In this document: positions 44,269-53,136 of the stretch, in pieces
Layout of the letters: each line of letters opens with the position of its first letter
Position numbering within the stretch: position 1 is the first letter of the stretch
Source: Candidatus Amulumruptor caecigallinarius
GTDB taxonomy: Bacteria; Bacteroidota; Bacteroidia; Bacteroidales; Muribaculaceae
DNA length: 64,000 nucleotides
NCBI GenBank assembly: GCA_944321825.1
Contig: CALUMU010000004.1
Location: forward strand, 62,001-126,000
Direction: 5' to 3'
The notes under the pieces: model-generated
The model's input: the letters and a program-made list of their open reading frames with translations, nothing else
What the model was told of the DNA's origin: nothing
The model's database searches: none
Program-made: the position numbers and the translations under genes

Positions 44269-44850
44269 TTACATCATGGAAAGAGCCTTCTTGATGGCTT
44301 TTTCGGCACTTGTGAGCGGCTCGGCACCGAAGATCTTTTTCAAAGCCTTTAATGAGGCTTGCCGTTGGAAACCGAGCATTACCAAGGCTGCCAGAGCTTC
44401 TTCAAAGGCTTCGTTGCTCTTTCCACCCACATTTAATAACGTGGTGTCGCTTGGTTTTATTTTGTCGCGCAGGTCTACTATGATTCTTTCGGCGGTCTTG
44501 GCACCTACACCCTTGACACTTTTGAGTGTGGAAACGTCGCCTTGCGATATGGCAGTCTCAAGCGATGCCGGAGGGAGTGCCGAAAGCACAGTACGCGCTA
44601 TGTTGGCTCCTACACCGCTGACTCCTATCAGCAGCCTGAACAGTTCGCGTTCGCGCTCCGAGCCGAAACCGAACAGTATGTGGGCATCTTCGCGTATGAT
44701 TTCGTGGATGAATACACGCGCTGAATCTTTGCCTTGCAGGCTGTCGAATGTGCTTACCGAGATTTCTATTCCATAGCCTATTCCTGCAGTCTCTATAACC
44801 ATGTAGGTCGGGGTGAGTTGTACTATAGCTCCCTTGATGTATTCAATCAT
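44269..44850 (-). CDS. ruvA: Holliday junction branch migration protein RuvA
   Basis: 193 residues. The N-terminal OB-fold (MIEYIKGAIVQLTPTYMVIETAGIGYGI) is followed by two helix-hairpin-helix motifs (LIGVSGVGANIARTVLS, LKSVKGVGAKTAERIIVDL) and a C-terminal RuvB-binding three-helix domain (EALAALVMLGFQRQASLKALKK). It binds four-way junctions and loads RuvB. It is 28 nt upstream of sprA. Confidence 0.96.
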   Translation of the reverse strand: MIEYIKGAIVQLTPTYMVIETAGIGYGIEISVSTFDSLQGKDSARVFIHEIIREDAHILFGFGSERERELFRLLIGVSGVGANIARTVLSALPPASLETAISQGDVSTLKSVKGVGAKTAERIIVDLRDKIKPSDTTLLNVGGKSNEAFEEALAALVMLGFQRQASLKALKKIFGAEPLTSAEKAIKKALSMM

Positions 44851-44875
44851 AGTCTGTCATGTATAATCACGCCGA

Positions 44876-44911
44876 ACGCTCCGTCAGGTCAATCGGTGCC
44901 TGGCGGAGCGT
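44876..44911. repeat. Inverted repeat between TPR gene and ruvA
   Basis: ACGCTCCG (44876-44883) with CGGAGCGT (44904-44911), plus inner CAGG/CCTG, forms a strong hairpin after the TPR gene stop. No T-run follows on either strand, so a terminator role is only possible. Confidence 0.45.
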
Positions 44912-44956
44912 GCGTGAGAAAGTCAAGTGCGGAGGATTGTCAATCCCCCGTAAGGT

Positions 44957-46579
44957 TTATTTGAGAGTCTTGATATAATTGGCAAGTCCTTCATTGGAGG
45001 GGTCGAGGTCAAGAGCCTGCTGGTAGTAGTTGCGGGCCGATTCAATATCCTGGTTGGCGGCATAATATGAACCGATATACATCAGGCCGGATATTATCTG
45101 CGTCGAACGCTTCTCTTTTTCACCGGCGGCTTCGTAACATTCGATCATCTTCTTGTATGCTTCGGCTGCTTCCACATTTGGGGCGGAGTTGCCTACCTGG
45201 CAGAGCTGCGACTTGGTGCGGTAGAGCTGGCCGGCCTTGGGCTGACGTTCGATGGCTTTGTCTATCACCTTGATGCCTTCGGTTGCTACAGCGGTGCGCT
45301 CTTCGGAGTCTTCGGGGAGGCTGAGACCCCAGTTCTTGTAGTAGTCTGCGCAGTCCCAGAGGTCGTTGAGCGAACGGTCGCCTGAGTCGACGAACCGCTG
45401 CATGGTCTTGGCGGCGAGTTCAAACTGCGATGCGCTGTTGTAGGCGGCTGCGAGTTCGTCAAGGATGTCTGTGCGGTCGGGGAATGCAGCTTCACACTGC
45501 TTGTAGGCAGCGACGGCGGCTTCGTACTGCTTGAGTTCCATCAATATGTCGCCCTCGTATTCGTAGTCCTTGGGCTGTATCTGATCTTTGGGAACCATGG
45601 CGAAGAATTTCTTGGCGGCAGCTTCGGCCTCTTCATAACGTTTGAGTTCGTAGAGGTTGTACATCACCATGCGCTGCATGTAGAAGTTTTCAGGATTCTT
45701 GGCGAGCACCTTTTCAGCGATTTCGAGTGATTTGCTGTACTTTTTGCCGAAGAAAAGCAGACCGCTGTAACGCTGTTCGTCACGCTCGAAATGGTTGGGG
45801 TTGCTCATGTACTTGCCATACTGCTCGGCAGCCATTGTAAGCTGGTCGTTCTCGTAGTATTTTTCGGCGAGTTCGCGCTGTGCAAGGGCTGAGTTGGGCA
45901 GCTTCTTGTTGAGTTCGATAAGCTTGTCGATAGCGAATTTTGGGTTTACGTGGAAATATACTCGAGCATATTTCACGTATGCTTCGGGGCTGACAGGTGC
46001 GCCTACTTCTTCGTCGGTCACGATGGCTGTCTCATATTGGCCGGCTGATTCTCCGGGGTTGTTGACCACCATGTCGCCACGGAGTACGAAAAGGTCGCTT
46101 TCCTTGAATTTGCTGGCCTTGTCGCCGTCAGCGATGTATTTTTCGATTTTCTTGGCATACTTAATAGGGTCGACGTTGAAATATGCGCGAGCCACGGCTG
46201 CACACAGTGCGCCTTTCTCTTTCTTGTTGGTCGAGATTCCCTCCTTGAAGAGCTTCTCGGCTGCAGATGCGTTGCCGTTCATAAGTTCGACCTGGCCTTT
46301 GCCGATATAATTGTAGCCACACTGGGGGTTGGCGGCGATGCCCTTGTCGAAGTTTGCCACGGCAGCGGCAGTGTTGTTCTTGCGCAGGTCGATCGCTCCG
46401 AGGTAATAGTAGGATAGGGCTTTGTCGGAGGCAGGGTCGTCGATTGTTTTGTTAAGAATTATAGCTGCTTCATCAGGATAATCGGCCTTGAAATAGTCGA
46501 TACCGTCCTGATAGCCGCCTTGGGCCATAGCACCGAGCATTGATGCTGCGAGTGCGGAGAAAAGGAATGTTCTTTTCAT
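44957..46579 (-). CDS. Periplasmic tetratricopeptide-repeat protein
   Basis: 540 residues with signal peptide (LFSALAASMLGAMAQ) and many TPR-like helical pairs, e.g. LSYYYLGAIDLRKNNTAAAVANFDKGI, YEAAVAAYKQCEAAFPDRTDILDELAAAY and SARNYYQQALDLDPSNEG. A scaffold for protein contacts in the periplasm. In Bacteroidales a TPR protein of this kind usually follows a PstS-type lipoprotein in an ExbBD/TonB locus; here the PstS gene is 3.8 kb away beyond an AT-richer insert. That link is inference. Confidence 0.85.
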   Translation of the reverse strand: MKRTFLFSALAASMLGAMAQGGYQDGIDYFKADYPDEAAIILNKTIDDPASDKALSYYYLGAIDLRKNNTAAAVANFDKGIAANPQCGYNYIGKGQVELMNGNASAAEKLFKEGISTNKKEKGALCAAVARAYFNVDPIKYAKKIEKYIADGDKASKFKESDLFVLRGDMVVNNPGESAGQYETAIVTDEEVGAPVSPEAYVKYARVYFHVNPKFAIDKLIELNKKLPNSALAQRELAEKYYENDQLTMAAEQYGKYMSNPNHFERDEQRYSGLLFFGKKYSKSLEIAEKVLAKNPENFYMQRMVMYNLYELKRYEEAEAAAKKFFAMVPKDQIQPKDYEYEGDILMELKQYEAAVAAYKQCEAAFPDRTDILDELAAAYNSASQFELAAKTMQRFVDSGDRSLNDLWDCADYYKNWGLSLPEDSEERTAVATEGIKVIDKAIERQPKAGQLYRTKSQLCQVGNSAPNVEAAEAYKKMIECYEAAGEKEKRSTQIISGLMYIGSYYAANQDIESARNYYQQALDLDPSNEGLANYIKTLK

Positions 46580-46957
46580 ATCCTGTTCAGGTTAATTTGG
46601 TTTTGTGGTTATATTGTTGTGATTGTTCAGTAGTATTGGTAAGACATCTTGCCCCTTGATTGTGGGGTGATGTATTTGTCGAGTTTAAAATTACGCATTT
46701 TCTTTGTAATAGAGATGTTAAAGACTCAAAATTGTAGAAATTTCAGAGAATTTAAGCCAAAATTGCGACTTGGAAGTGGCTGCTTGGGCATGTAAAATCG
46801 ACACCACACTTCATCACGCAATAGTAAACCAGACGAATGTTCGCATAGCTCATCGGAAATATTTAGGATAATCCCGCTAAAATTTGCTTACTCCAACTAT
46901 TCTTGCCAACTTTGTATTCCGAAAATATGTAACAAGTGGCATTGTTTCGGAGTCAAG
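46580..46957. other. Intergenic region with flanking repeats
   Basis: No gene seen. It contains the first copy of the 14-bp AAATTGCGACTTGG (46760-46773), repeated at 47608-47621, and ATCGACACC (46797-46805), which recurs inverted at 47625-47633. A CCCC...GGGG hairpin lies close to the TPR gene start. AT-rich leader DNA near 46680-46760 probably contains the TPR promoter, but no full match was found. Confidence 0.45.
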
Positions 46958-47543
46958 ATGGAAATCAGGCGTGACATATATCTGAATCACTTTCGTCAGC
47001 GAAAGACGCTTGAAAATCACTGATAAAACTATCAAGACATACCTTGATTATATCTGCGACTCTTTTCTAGTGGAGAAGGCATTGCGTTATGATGTCAAGG
47101 GGCGTAGATACATTGATACCCCATATAAATATTATTTCACAGACTTAGGTTTGCGAAATGCGCGCATCAATTTCCGACAGTTTGAGAAGTCGCATATGAT
47201 GGAGAATGTGATATATAATGAATTGAGAATACGAGGCTTCAATGTCGATGTCGGTGTTGTGCCTGTGACAATCCGAGATTTGGAGGGGAAACAGAAACGA
47301 GTGAGTTATGAGATAGATTTCGTTTGTAACCGTGGTAACCAACGCTACTACATCCAGTCGGCTTACAGATTGGAAACTGAAGATAAAATCCGGCAAGAGC
47401 AGAACTCACTGCGCAATGTGGGTGACTCTTTCAAGAAGATTGTCATTGTAGGCTATCCCTTGTTGGTAGAGCGTGACAATAACGGTATAACAACCATGAG
47501 CATATATGACTTTCTTCTCATGGAAAACTCGTTGGAACTCTAA
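46958..47543 (+). pseudogene. Remnant of an AAA+ ATPase with DUF4143 domain
   Basis: The 5' end reads MEIRRDIYLNHFRQRK (from 46958), the usual N-terminus of DUF4143 AAA+ ATPases, then runs into a stop at 47021-47023. From 47010, in another frame, the C-terminal DUF4143 region continues for 177 codons (ITDKTIKTYLDYICDSFLVEKA...YYFTDLGLRNARI...HMMENVIYNELRIRGFNVDVG). The whole ATP-binding domain (Walker A and B, about 200 codons) is missing and the junction is frameshifted, so the gene is broken by internal deletion. It is framed by short repeats and AT-rich relative to the neighbourhood. Confidence 0.8.
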
Positions 47544-47845
47544 AAATTCATAGGACGTGGATTTACTTATCCTACAAATGCAACGTGGATATGATTTGCC
47601 CACCTCTAAATTGCGACTTGGTTAGGTGTCGATACTCCATGAACGAGCGGGGACTGTGCCAATGCACGGTCCCCGAAATACATCCAGAGAGTGAGGTAAT
47701 GTTAGCCCCTACACATTACATGGTCATGTCACTTATACGGATCTGAAGTAATCTCGCAGATTTTTTTGCAGTCTGCCCATCTGTTTCTCTTACATCCGCT
47801 GCCGATGTAGACTGTGAGGTTTGATATGGTTACTTATTGCGGACT
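47544..47845. other. Intergenic region between pseudogene and TonB receptor
   Basis: Holds the second 14-bp repeat copy (47608-47621), the inverted GGTGTCGAT (47625-47633), and a strong inverted repeat GGGGACTGTGC/GCACGGTCCCC at 47649-47674 that could end transcription from either side but lacks a T-run. No coding frame of credible character was seen. Confidence 0.45.
47649..47674. repeat. Inverted repeat in convergent intergenic space
   Basis: GGGGAC-T-GTGC and GCAC-G-GTCCCC form an 11-position stem with one mismatch and a 4-nt CAAT loop. It lies between two convergent genes; possible bidirectional terminator without T-run. Confidence 0.4.
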
Positions 47846-49975
47846 TCATAAGAGTCCTTTGTCTTGTTTCTGTTCTGAATCAAATTCGTATTGCTGGACT
47901 TGGCGCTGTTTGTTGCGTCCTTTGTTAAAGCGCCATTCTATGCGGAGCATCAGCAGGTTGTCATATGTGCGCAGATTCAGATTTTGACTTAGGTTCAGTG
48001 ATGGAGTTTCTATACATGATTTTTGAGCCGTCCTGACACCTATATGGATAGGAGGCACATAATTCAGAGAGACGGACAGGCTGTTGTTGATGAAAGTTTT
48101 CCTTAGAGAGAGCTGCCATAAATCTTGTCCAAACTGTTGCCAGCCCTGAAGCAATGGTATCTTTTGCATCTCTCGTGAATATTCCACTTTCACCAGCAAT
48201 TCTATCGGTTTTATCCAATATTCCATATTGCTGTTCCAAGACAGGTTAGATGCGTGGTTTGCAAGTCCGTGTCCTGCAATCTCTTGCCATTGCCATTGAA
48301 TGATGTTATTCCAAGTAAGACCTTTGGTAATCGTCCATTCATATGCAGCTACAGTCCTGAACTCCCGGTTTCTGGCATTTGTAAAAGTCTTGAGATAACG
48401 GTTGCCGTCAGATTTTTCATACCAGTCGGTTATGCTGTTTGACGAATGGACATATTCAGCCCCTAAAATCAAAGCATCAAAAAATGTAGCTTGGAGAGAT
48501 ACTGTTTGACATCGCGAGGGTGTGAGTTGTGGGTTGCCGGTCTGGATAAGCCATTGGTCGATAAATGCAGGAGATGCCGACACTTGATATAGCGATGGGT
48601 ACTCCATTCTTGCCGTGTACTCACCCATCAGTTGTACATTTTCTGATGGTTGCCATGTGACAGTTGTCTGAGGTAAAAAGTTCAGCCAGTCACGTTTGCT
48701 ATTAAAGCTGTTATTGTGGATTGACTCCACCCCGGTTCCTATATGCAAAAGGAGGCTGTTTGCAAAAGACCAATCAAAGAATGCATACCCATTGTGCCGG
48801 TTGTCTTCATATTTTGAAAGCAGCTGATTGTTGTCGCGATTAAAAGTCTTGTAATTGTTCCATATGCCGCGATACCCGAAATTAAGTGCCATGGCATCGT
48901 TAAACGAATAGTTCAAATCCAATTCGCCTCGGATATAATCTTTTGTGTTTCGATGTCGGTTGACCGAGTATACATTCAGCCCACTGTATGCTGAACGCAG
49001 GTTGTCGCGTAATCTGTCATACCCCAATGCTGAGTATATCGACCACCCGTTATGGAATACACCTTGGTAATACGCTGCTGCGGAAATATTATCAGCCTCG
49101 GATGATTCGATAGAAGTCTCGCGATAATCGGTGTCTGAGTCGTTTTGAAATTCCTTCAGAGCTGCGTTATACACAGATTCATGATTAATCCTGTCATTAT
49201 GGTACATACCCCGCAATGACAATATGTGATATGGAGCTATCTGCCAGTCGATTCCTATGTTTGCTGCATGTGAGTTGGTGCCGTTGTGGTCATTCGGTGA
49301 TTTTGGACCTGCATCCGCTGTATTTACAGATGCGATACCGGTATAGTTTCTTGAATAGCTTATCGGATAGTTCCAATGGATAGTGCCGTAACCGTAACCA
49401 GCCGTGACATCGAATTTTTCGCCAGAATAGATATACTGTATTTTGGGCTGCTCGTTTGCCACTATATCTGAGCCGTTATTATCTCCGGCTGAAATCATAG
49501 TGTAATTGCCGATATACAAGTCATGTCCCACGAAGTCGTTCTTCAGCTTGACATTAATCACATATCTGATTCCCTCTGTCGTGTATCTCGCACTTGGGGC
49601 ATAGACTATCTGAATCCTGGATATACGACTGAGCGGCAGAGCCTGTAGATACTCCGAAGGAACTTGAACGCCGTCGACCTCAATGAGGACATTCCGGTCC
49701 ATCCTGACACTGACGGTATTACCGATATTATTGTAAACTACGCCGGGAAGCCGGGAAAGAACTTCGTAGACAGATGCTGCTCCCTGGCATAGCTCAGATG
49801 TAAGAACATATTCGTCAGAGCGTGAATCATGTTTTACAAGAGCTGCCTTGACCACTACCTCATCAAGCTCTACTGTCTTACTGCCAATCGAATCAGCCTC
49901 ATTCTGAGATTGAGACAACGAAACCAAGACCGCCGTCATCAACGATATAGAAAATATGCACCGTTTGCTCCACAT
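47846..49975 (-). CDS. TonB-dependent outer-membrane receptor
   Basis: 709 residues. After a signal peptide there is ELDEVVVKAALVK (TonB-box-like), then a plug domain (LTSELCQGAASVYEVLSRLPGVVYNNIGNTVSVRMDRNVLIEVDG) and a long beta-barrel (FDVTAGYGYGTIHW, LNFGYRGIWNNYKTF, ...). The profile fits the OMP_b-brl_3 group, which lacks an obvious SusD partner. Substrate unknown. The gene is AT-richer than its surroundings and, with the preceding pseudogene, looks acquired. A 61-codon ORF ends 1 nt before its start. Confidence 0.85.
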   Translation of the reverse strand: MWSKRCIFSISLMTAVLVSLSQSQNEADSIGSKTVELDEVVVKAALVKHDSRSDEYVLTSELCQGAASVYEVLSRLPGVVYNNIGNTVSVRMDRNVLIEVDGVQVPSEYLQALPLSRISRIQIVYAPSARYTTEGIRYVINVKLKNDFVGHDLYIGNYTMISAGDNNGSDIVANEQPKIQYIYSGEKFDVTAGYGYGTIHWNYPISYSRNYTGIASVNTADAGPKSPNDHNGTNSHAANIGIDWQIAPYHILSLRGMYHNDRINHESVYNAALKEFQNDSDTDYRETSIESSEADNISAAAYYQGVFHNGWSIYSALGYDRLRDNLRSAYSGLNVYSVNRHRNTKDYIRGELDLNYSFNDAMALNFGYRGIWNNYKTFNRDNNQLLSKYEDNRHNGYAFFDWSFANSLLLHIGTGVESIHNNSFNSKRDWLNFLPQTTVTWQPSENVQLMGEYTARMEYPSLYQVSASPAFIDQWLIQTGNPQLTPSRCQTVSLQATFFDALILGAEYVHSSNSITDWYEKSDGNRYLKTFTNARNREFRTVAAYEWTITKGLTWNNIIQWQWQEIAGHGLANHASNLSWNSNMEYWIKPIELLVKVEYSREMQKIPLLQGWQQFGQDLWQLSLRKTFINNSLSVSLNYVPPIHIGVRTAQKSCIETPSLNLSQNLNLRTYDNLLMLRIEWRFNKGRNKQRQVQQYEFDSEQKQDKGLL

Positions 49976-49976
49976 A

Positions 49977-50162
49977 TTATTTTTCGTTTATGATTGCAAA
50001 ATTTCGGATATCTTCTGAGAAAACTTGCTCTTTATTTTCGTATTGACAATGGATCTTCCCATCAGAGATGGGTTTGGCCCTGTTTAACATGGATTTGATA
50101 AAATCGAGCGGATATGAAGATATTGAGCTATATAAGTTTGAATTTAAAATTGTAAATTTCAA
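49977..50162 (-). CDS. Small ORF directly upstream of the TonB receptor
   Basis: 61 codons, MKFTILNSNLYSS...DIRNFAIINEK, ending 1 nt before the receptor ATG and starting 26 nt after a TATATTTG -7 box (50195-50188). No family recognised and no signal peptide. The tight spacing suggests translational coupling or a leader ORF, but it may be a chance frame in AT-rich DNA. Confidence 0.3.
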   Translation of the reverse strand: MKFTILNSNLYSSISSYPLDFIKSMLNRAKPISDGKIHCQYENKEQVFSEDIRNFAIINEK

Positions 50163-50187
50163 AAAATCTTTAAATACTCATATAGGG

Positions 50188-50195
50188 CAAATATA
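50188..50195 (-). promoter_or_regulatory. Candidate -7 box of TonB receptor
   Basis: Minus-strand TATATTTG matches TAnnTTTG perfectly; no TTG at 19-21 nt upstream. Start expected near 50181. Confidence 0.4.
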
Positions 50196-50261
50196 TGGAA
50201 AATTTTGATATGTCTAACGAATTATGCAAAGTATTTTTGTGATAGCTATTGATAAGTATAA

Positions 50262-50304
50262 AACAAGGAAAAGCCAACGCTGCCTCTGGGGAGGAAACGT
50301 TGGC
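50262..50304 (-). terminator. Terminator after the PstS-like gene
   Basis: On the minus strand GCCAACG (50304-50298) and CGTTGGC (50279-50273) form a stem with an inner CCTC/GAGG helix, followed by TTTTCCTTGTTTT. It lies 44 nt after the pstS-like stop. Confidence 0.75.
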
Positions 50305-50348
50305 CTATCGCAAAATGGAGATATATATGAGATGTAGGAGTTTTGGTG

Positions 50349-51326
50349 CTATTCGAGGCTGACCATCCGGGGGGAGAGGGTGCCGGGGAGTATGCCTGTC
50401 ATCTGTATGAGCTTCTGACCCTGGAAAGAGGTCACGAAGCTGTAGAAGCCATGGACTACGGTGCCTCCGGCTGCGGTGTTGATCATGTAGACCGAGCGGT
50501 ACAGTGGATAGCTGCCGTCATAGATATATGCCTGGTAGGGCTTATAGGCTGTGACTTCGTTGTTGCCGCGCACTTTGAGCACTTTGATGCGGGGGTCGAA
50601 TTCGATGGCCGTGGTATCGCTCTTGCTGCTTGCTTCGGCAAGTTCCTCGCGGGTGTATTCGCGTTCGCGCAGGTCGCTGCTTATCCAGCTTACGCCTATG
50701 ATGCCTATAGCATTTTTGTTAGTAGCGACGGCCTTGAATACGTCGGCGTTGGTTTTCTGTGCATATACGTTTGGCCCGAAATTACCGCCGTTAAGCAGGG
50801 AATCCCTCATATATTGCACGGTGCTCGACCCCTGATGGTCGAAGACGACCTCGATGTCGCCGAGTTTGCTCGGCTCTACTTCGTCCCACCGGCGCAGCTG
50901 TCCCGAAAGTATCTGTGCTATCTCCTTTTTGGACAGCACGGATACCGAATTGGCCGGATTGACGATGAGGGCTATCGCATCGACAGCTATGCGGCTTTCG
51001 CGGACGTTTTTCTTCTTGCTTTTGAGATAGTCCTTCTCCTGCTGGGTGAGTCGTCGGGTGATGACTATGGCTTTGGTCTTCAGGTCAAGCAGCGAGTCGA
51101 CAGCGGAATGTTCGTCCACATAATATGGGATGATGCTGGCATTGGGATAGATGTATTCGTAGACATCGATCTCCTGTGACATTATGTTTTCAAAACTCGC
51201 ATCGCAGACTATGGAGCCTACGCCTGACGTGGATGTAGTGGTGACTTTTTTGTCACATGATGTCAACACAGGTGCTATGGCTGCAGCAGCCATCATCGAG
51301 ATGATAGAGTGTTTGAGTATATTCAT
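50349..51326 (-). CDS. PstS-family phosphate-binding lipoprotein
   Basis: 325 residues with a lipobox (VLTSC), so anchored in a membrane on the periplasmic side. The type II binding fold of the PstS family is seen in VDAIALIVNPANSVSVLSKKEIAQILSGQLRRWDEV and DHQGSSTVQYMRDSLLNGGNFG. A final YPLYRSVYMINT...GFYSFVTSFQGQKLI segment is typical of PstS. No pstCAB genes are adjacent, so it may not serve a classical Pst transporter; Bacteroidales paralogues are found with TonB/ExbBD loci. It follows the small membrane-protein gene by 51 nt. Confidence 0.88.
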   Translation of the reverse strand: MNILKHSIISMMAAAAIAPVLTSCDKKVTTTSTSGVGSIVCDASFENIMSQEIDVYEYIYPNASIIPYYVDEHSAVDSLLDLKTKAIVITRRLTQQEKDYLKSKKKNVRESRIAVDAIALIVNPANSVSVLSKKEIAQILSGQLRRWDEVEPSKLGDIEVVFDHQGSSTVQYMRDSLLNGGNFGPNVYAQKTNADVFKAVATNKNAIGIIGVSWISSDLREREYTREELAEASSKSDTTAIEFDPRIKVLKVRGNNEVTAYKPYQAYIYDGSYPLYRSVYMINTAAGGTVVHGFYSFVTSFQGQKLIQMTGILPGTLSPRMVSLE

Positions 51327-51377
51327 AGCCTTGTCATTGATATTGGTCGGATTCGGATAATGTGGATGGGCTTGGAG

Positions 51378-51593
51378 TCAGACGGGGGTGTCTACCCCGG
51401 CGAACTGTCGGTATGCCCTCCAGATGCCGTAGATTACGAGGAGTATGCCGGCTGTCCAGCGGAGCCATGTCCATGACCCCGAAAACCACCCGAAGGTGCC
51501 GCACAATATTAGTGCGCCCATGCCTACATAGATTATTATCATTATAATGCCGAAGATGGCTCTTAACAGGCCATTGGAACCTTGATTGCTCAT
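51378..51593 (-). CDS. Small two-helix membrane protein
   Basis: 71 residues with two TM segments: FGIIMIIIYVGMGALILCGTF and WTWLRWTAGILLVIYGIW. The C-terminal RAYRQFAGVDTPV is soluble. Conserved small proteins of this kind occur upstream of PstS-type lipoproteins in Bacteroidales; function unknown. It is probably co-transcribed with the pstS-like gene and is divergent from rarA. Confidence 0.7.
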   Translation of the reverse strand: MSNQGSNGLLRAIFGIIMIIIYVGMGALILCGTFGWFSGSWTWLRWTAGILLVIYGIWRAYRQFAGVDTPV

Positions 51594-51759
51594 ATCTTTA
51601 TGTTTAAAAATGAATATCTATAATATTAACAGATGAGTCAGATGTAAAGTTAAGTAAAAATCGGAAAGCGAATTGCATTTTATATTCTATTAACACCGAC
51701 TGGATTCAGTGGAATTATGCCAAAATCGCTACTTTTGTAAAAAACAAAATACAAGTACG

Positions 51760-53037
51760 ATGATATACCAGCCATTGGCCGAACGGTTAAGGCCGCGGAC
51801 TCTTGATGATTACATAGGCCAGACGCATCTTGTCGGTCAGGACGCAGTGATACGGCGTATGATAGAGACAGGGCGGCTGTCGTCGTTCATCCTTTGGGGA
51901 CCACCCGGGGTGGGGAAAACAACGCTGGCGCGGATCATTGCCAATACTACCGGGTGCAGCTTCTACACTCTGTCGGCTGTCACCAGCGGGGTGAAAGAGG
52001 TGCGTGAAGTGCTTGACAAATGCCGTCAGGATGTGGCAAGCGTGTTTACAAAGGGTAGGCCGATACTTTTCATCGACGAAATACACCGTTTCAACAAAAG
52101 CCAGCAGGACAGTCTGCTCGGTGCGGTCGAGGAAGGCACCATAACGCTTATAGGGGCTACGACTGAGAATCCCTCGTTTGAGGTGATACGCCCGTTGCTG
52201 TCAAGGGCGCGTGTATATACCCTGAAGCCTCTTGATGAAGACGAATTGGATAGGTTGCTGAATCACGCTTTGGCTGTCGACACGGTGCTTAAGGAGCGCA
52301 CGGTGGAGGTGGAGGAGACGAAGGCATTGTTCAGGTTTGCCGGAGGCGACGCAAGGAAACTTCTCAACATCCTCGACCTTATAGAACAGTCTACTCCGGA
52401 CGGCGAAAAGATAGTCATCAATGACAAGACCGTCACTGACCGTCTGCAAGAGAACCCTGCTGCATATGACAAAAACGGCGAGATGCACTATGACATCATA
52501 TCGGCGTTTATCAAAAGTGTGCGTGGGAGCGACCCCGATGCGGCGATTTACTGGTTGGCACGTATGGTAGATGGCGGCGAGGATCCTGAATTCATTGCTC
52601 GCCGATTGGTTATCTTGGCAGCCGAGGACATCGGGCTGGCCAATCCTAACGCGCTGCTGTTGGCTAATGCGACTTTTGACGTACTGCGTAAGGTCGGATG
52701 GCCCGAAGGACGCATACCGCTTGCGGAGTGTACCATCTATCTTGCCACGTCGCCTAAGAGCAATTCGGCATATCTGGCCATAAATGCGGCTCTTGACAAG
52801 GTGCACGAGACGGGCAATCTGCCGGTGCCCCTGCATCTGCGCAATGCCCCTACGTCGCTTATGAAAGAGATGGGTTACGGGCGTGACTATATCTATCCCC
52901 ATGATTGCCCGGGGCATTTCAAGCGTCAGCAGTACATGCCTGACGAACTCGGCCACCAGTGCTTCTGGATTCCGGCCGACAATCCGTCGGAGATCAAAGC
53001 CGCTGAGTTGCAAAACCGTCGCTGGAATCCCGATTGA
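51760..53037 (+). CDS. rarA: Replication-associated recombination protein A (RarA/MgsA)
   Basis: 425 residues from the ATG at 51760 (MIYQPLAERLRPRTLDDYIGQ); the upstream in-frame start at 51709 covers a -7 box (TACTTTTG, 51730-51737) and is rejected. AAA+ clamp-loader-like ATPase: Walker A GPPGVGKT (47-54), Walker B FIDEIH (103-108), ATTENPSFE sensor, then the C-terminal AAA_assoc and MgsA tetramerisation parts (KSVRGSDPDAAIYWLARM, YPHDCPGHFKRQQYMPD). Acts at stalled replication forks. Confidence 0.95.
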   Translation: MIYQPLAERLRPRTLDDYIGQTHLVGQDAVIRRMIETGRLSSFILWGPPGVGKTTLARIIANTTGCSFYTLSAVTSGVKEVREVLDKCRQDVASVFTKGRPILFIDEIHRFNKSQQDSLLGAVEEGTITLIGATTENPSFEVIRPLLSRARVYTLKPLDEDELDRLLNHALAVDTVLKERTVEVEETKALFRFAGGDARKLLNILDLIEQSTPDGEKIVINDKTVTDRLQENPAAYDKNGEMHYDIISAFIKSVRGSDPDAAIYWLARMVDGGEDPEFIARRLVILAAEDIGLANPNALLLANATFDVLRKVGWPEGRIPLAECTIYLATSPKSNSAYLAINAALDKVHETGNLPVPLHLRNAPTSLMKEMGYGRDYIYPHDCPGHFKRQQYMPDELGHQCFWIPADNPSEIKAAELQNRRWNPD

Positions 53038-53063
53038 CGAAGAAAGTACAGTATGTAAAATCT

Positions 53064-53100
53064 AAATGCGGCCAACCTACTTTGTCGGTTAGCCGCATTT
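53064..53100. terminator. Bidirectional terminator between rarA and ribE
   Basis: AAATGCGGC (53064-53072) pairs with GCCGCATTT (53092-53100), continued by AACC/GGTT across one mismatch. The A/T ends of the stem give a T-run on each strand. It sits between two convergent genes. Confidence 0.75.
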
Positions 53101-53136
53101 GCGTTTGTGTTATGTGGGTTTTACAAAGGAGATCTG

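Noticed and set aside
44876-44911. Firm intrinsic terminator after the TPR gene
   Set aside because: The hairpin is strong but no T-run follows on either strand, so it was listed only as an inverted repeat.
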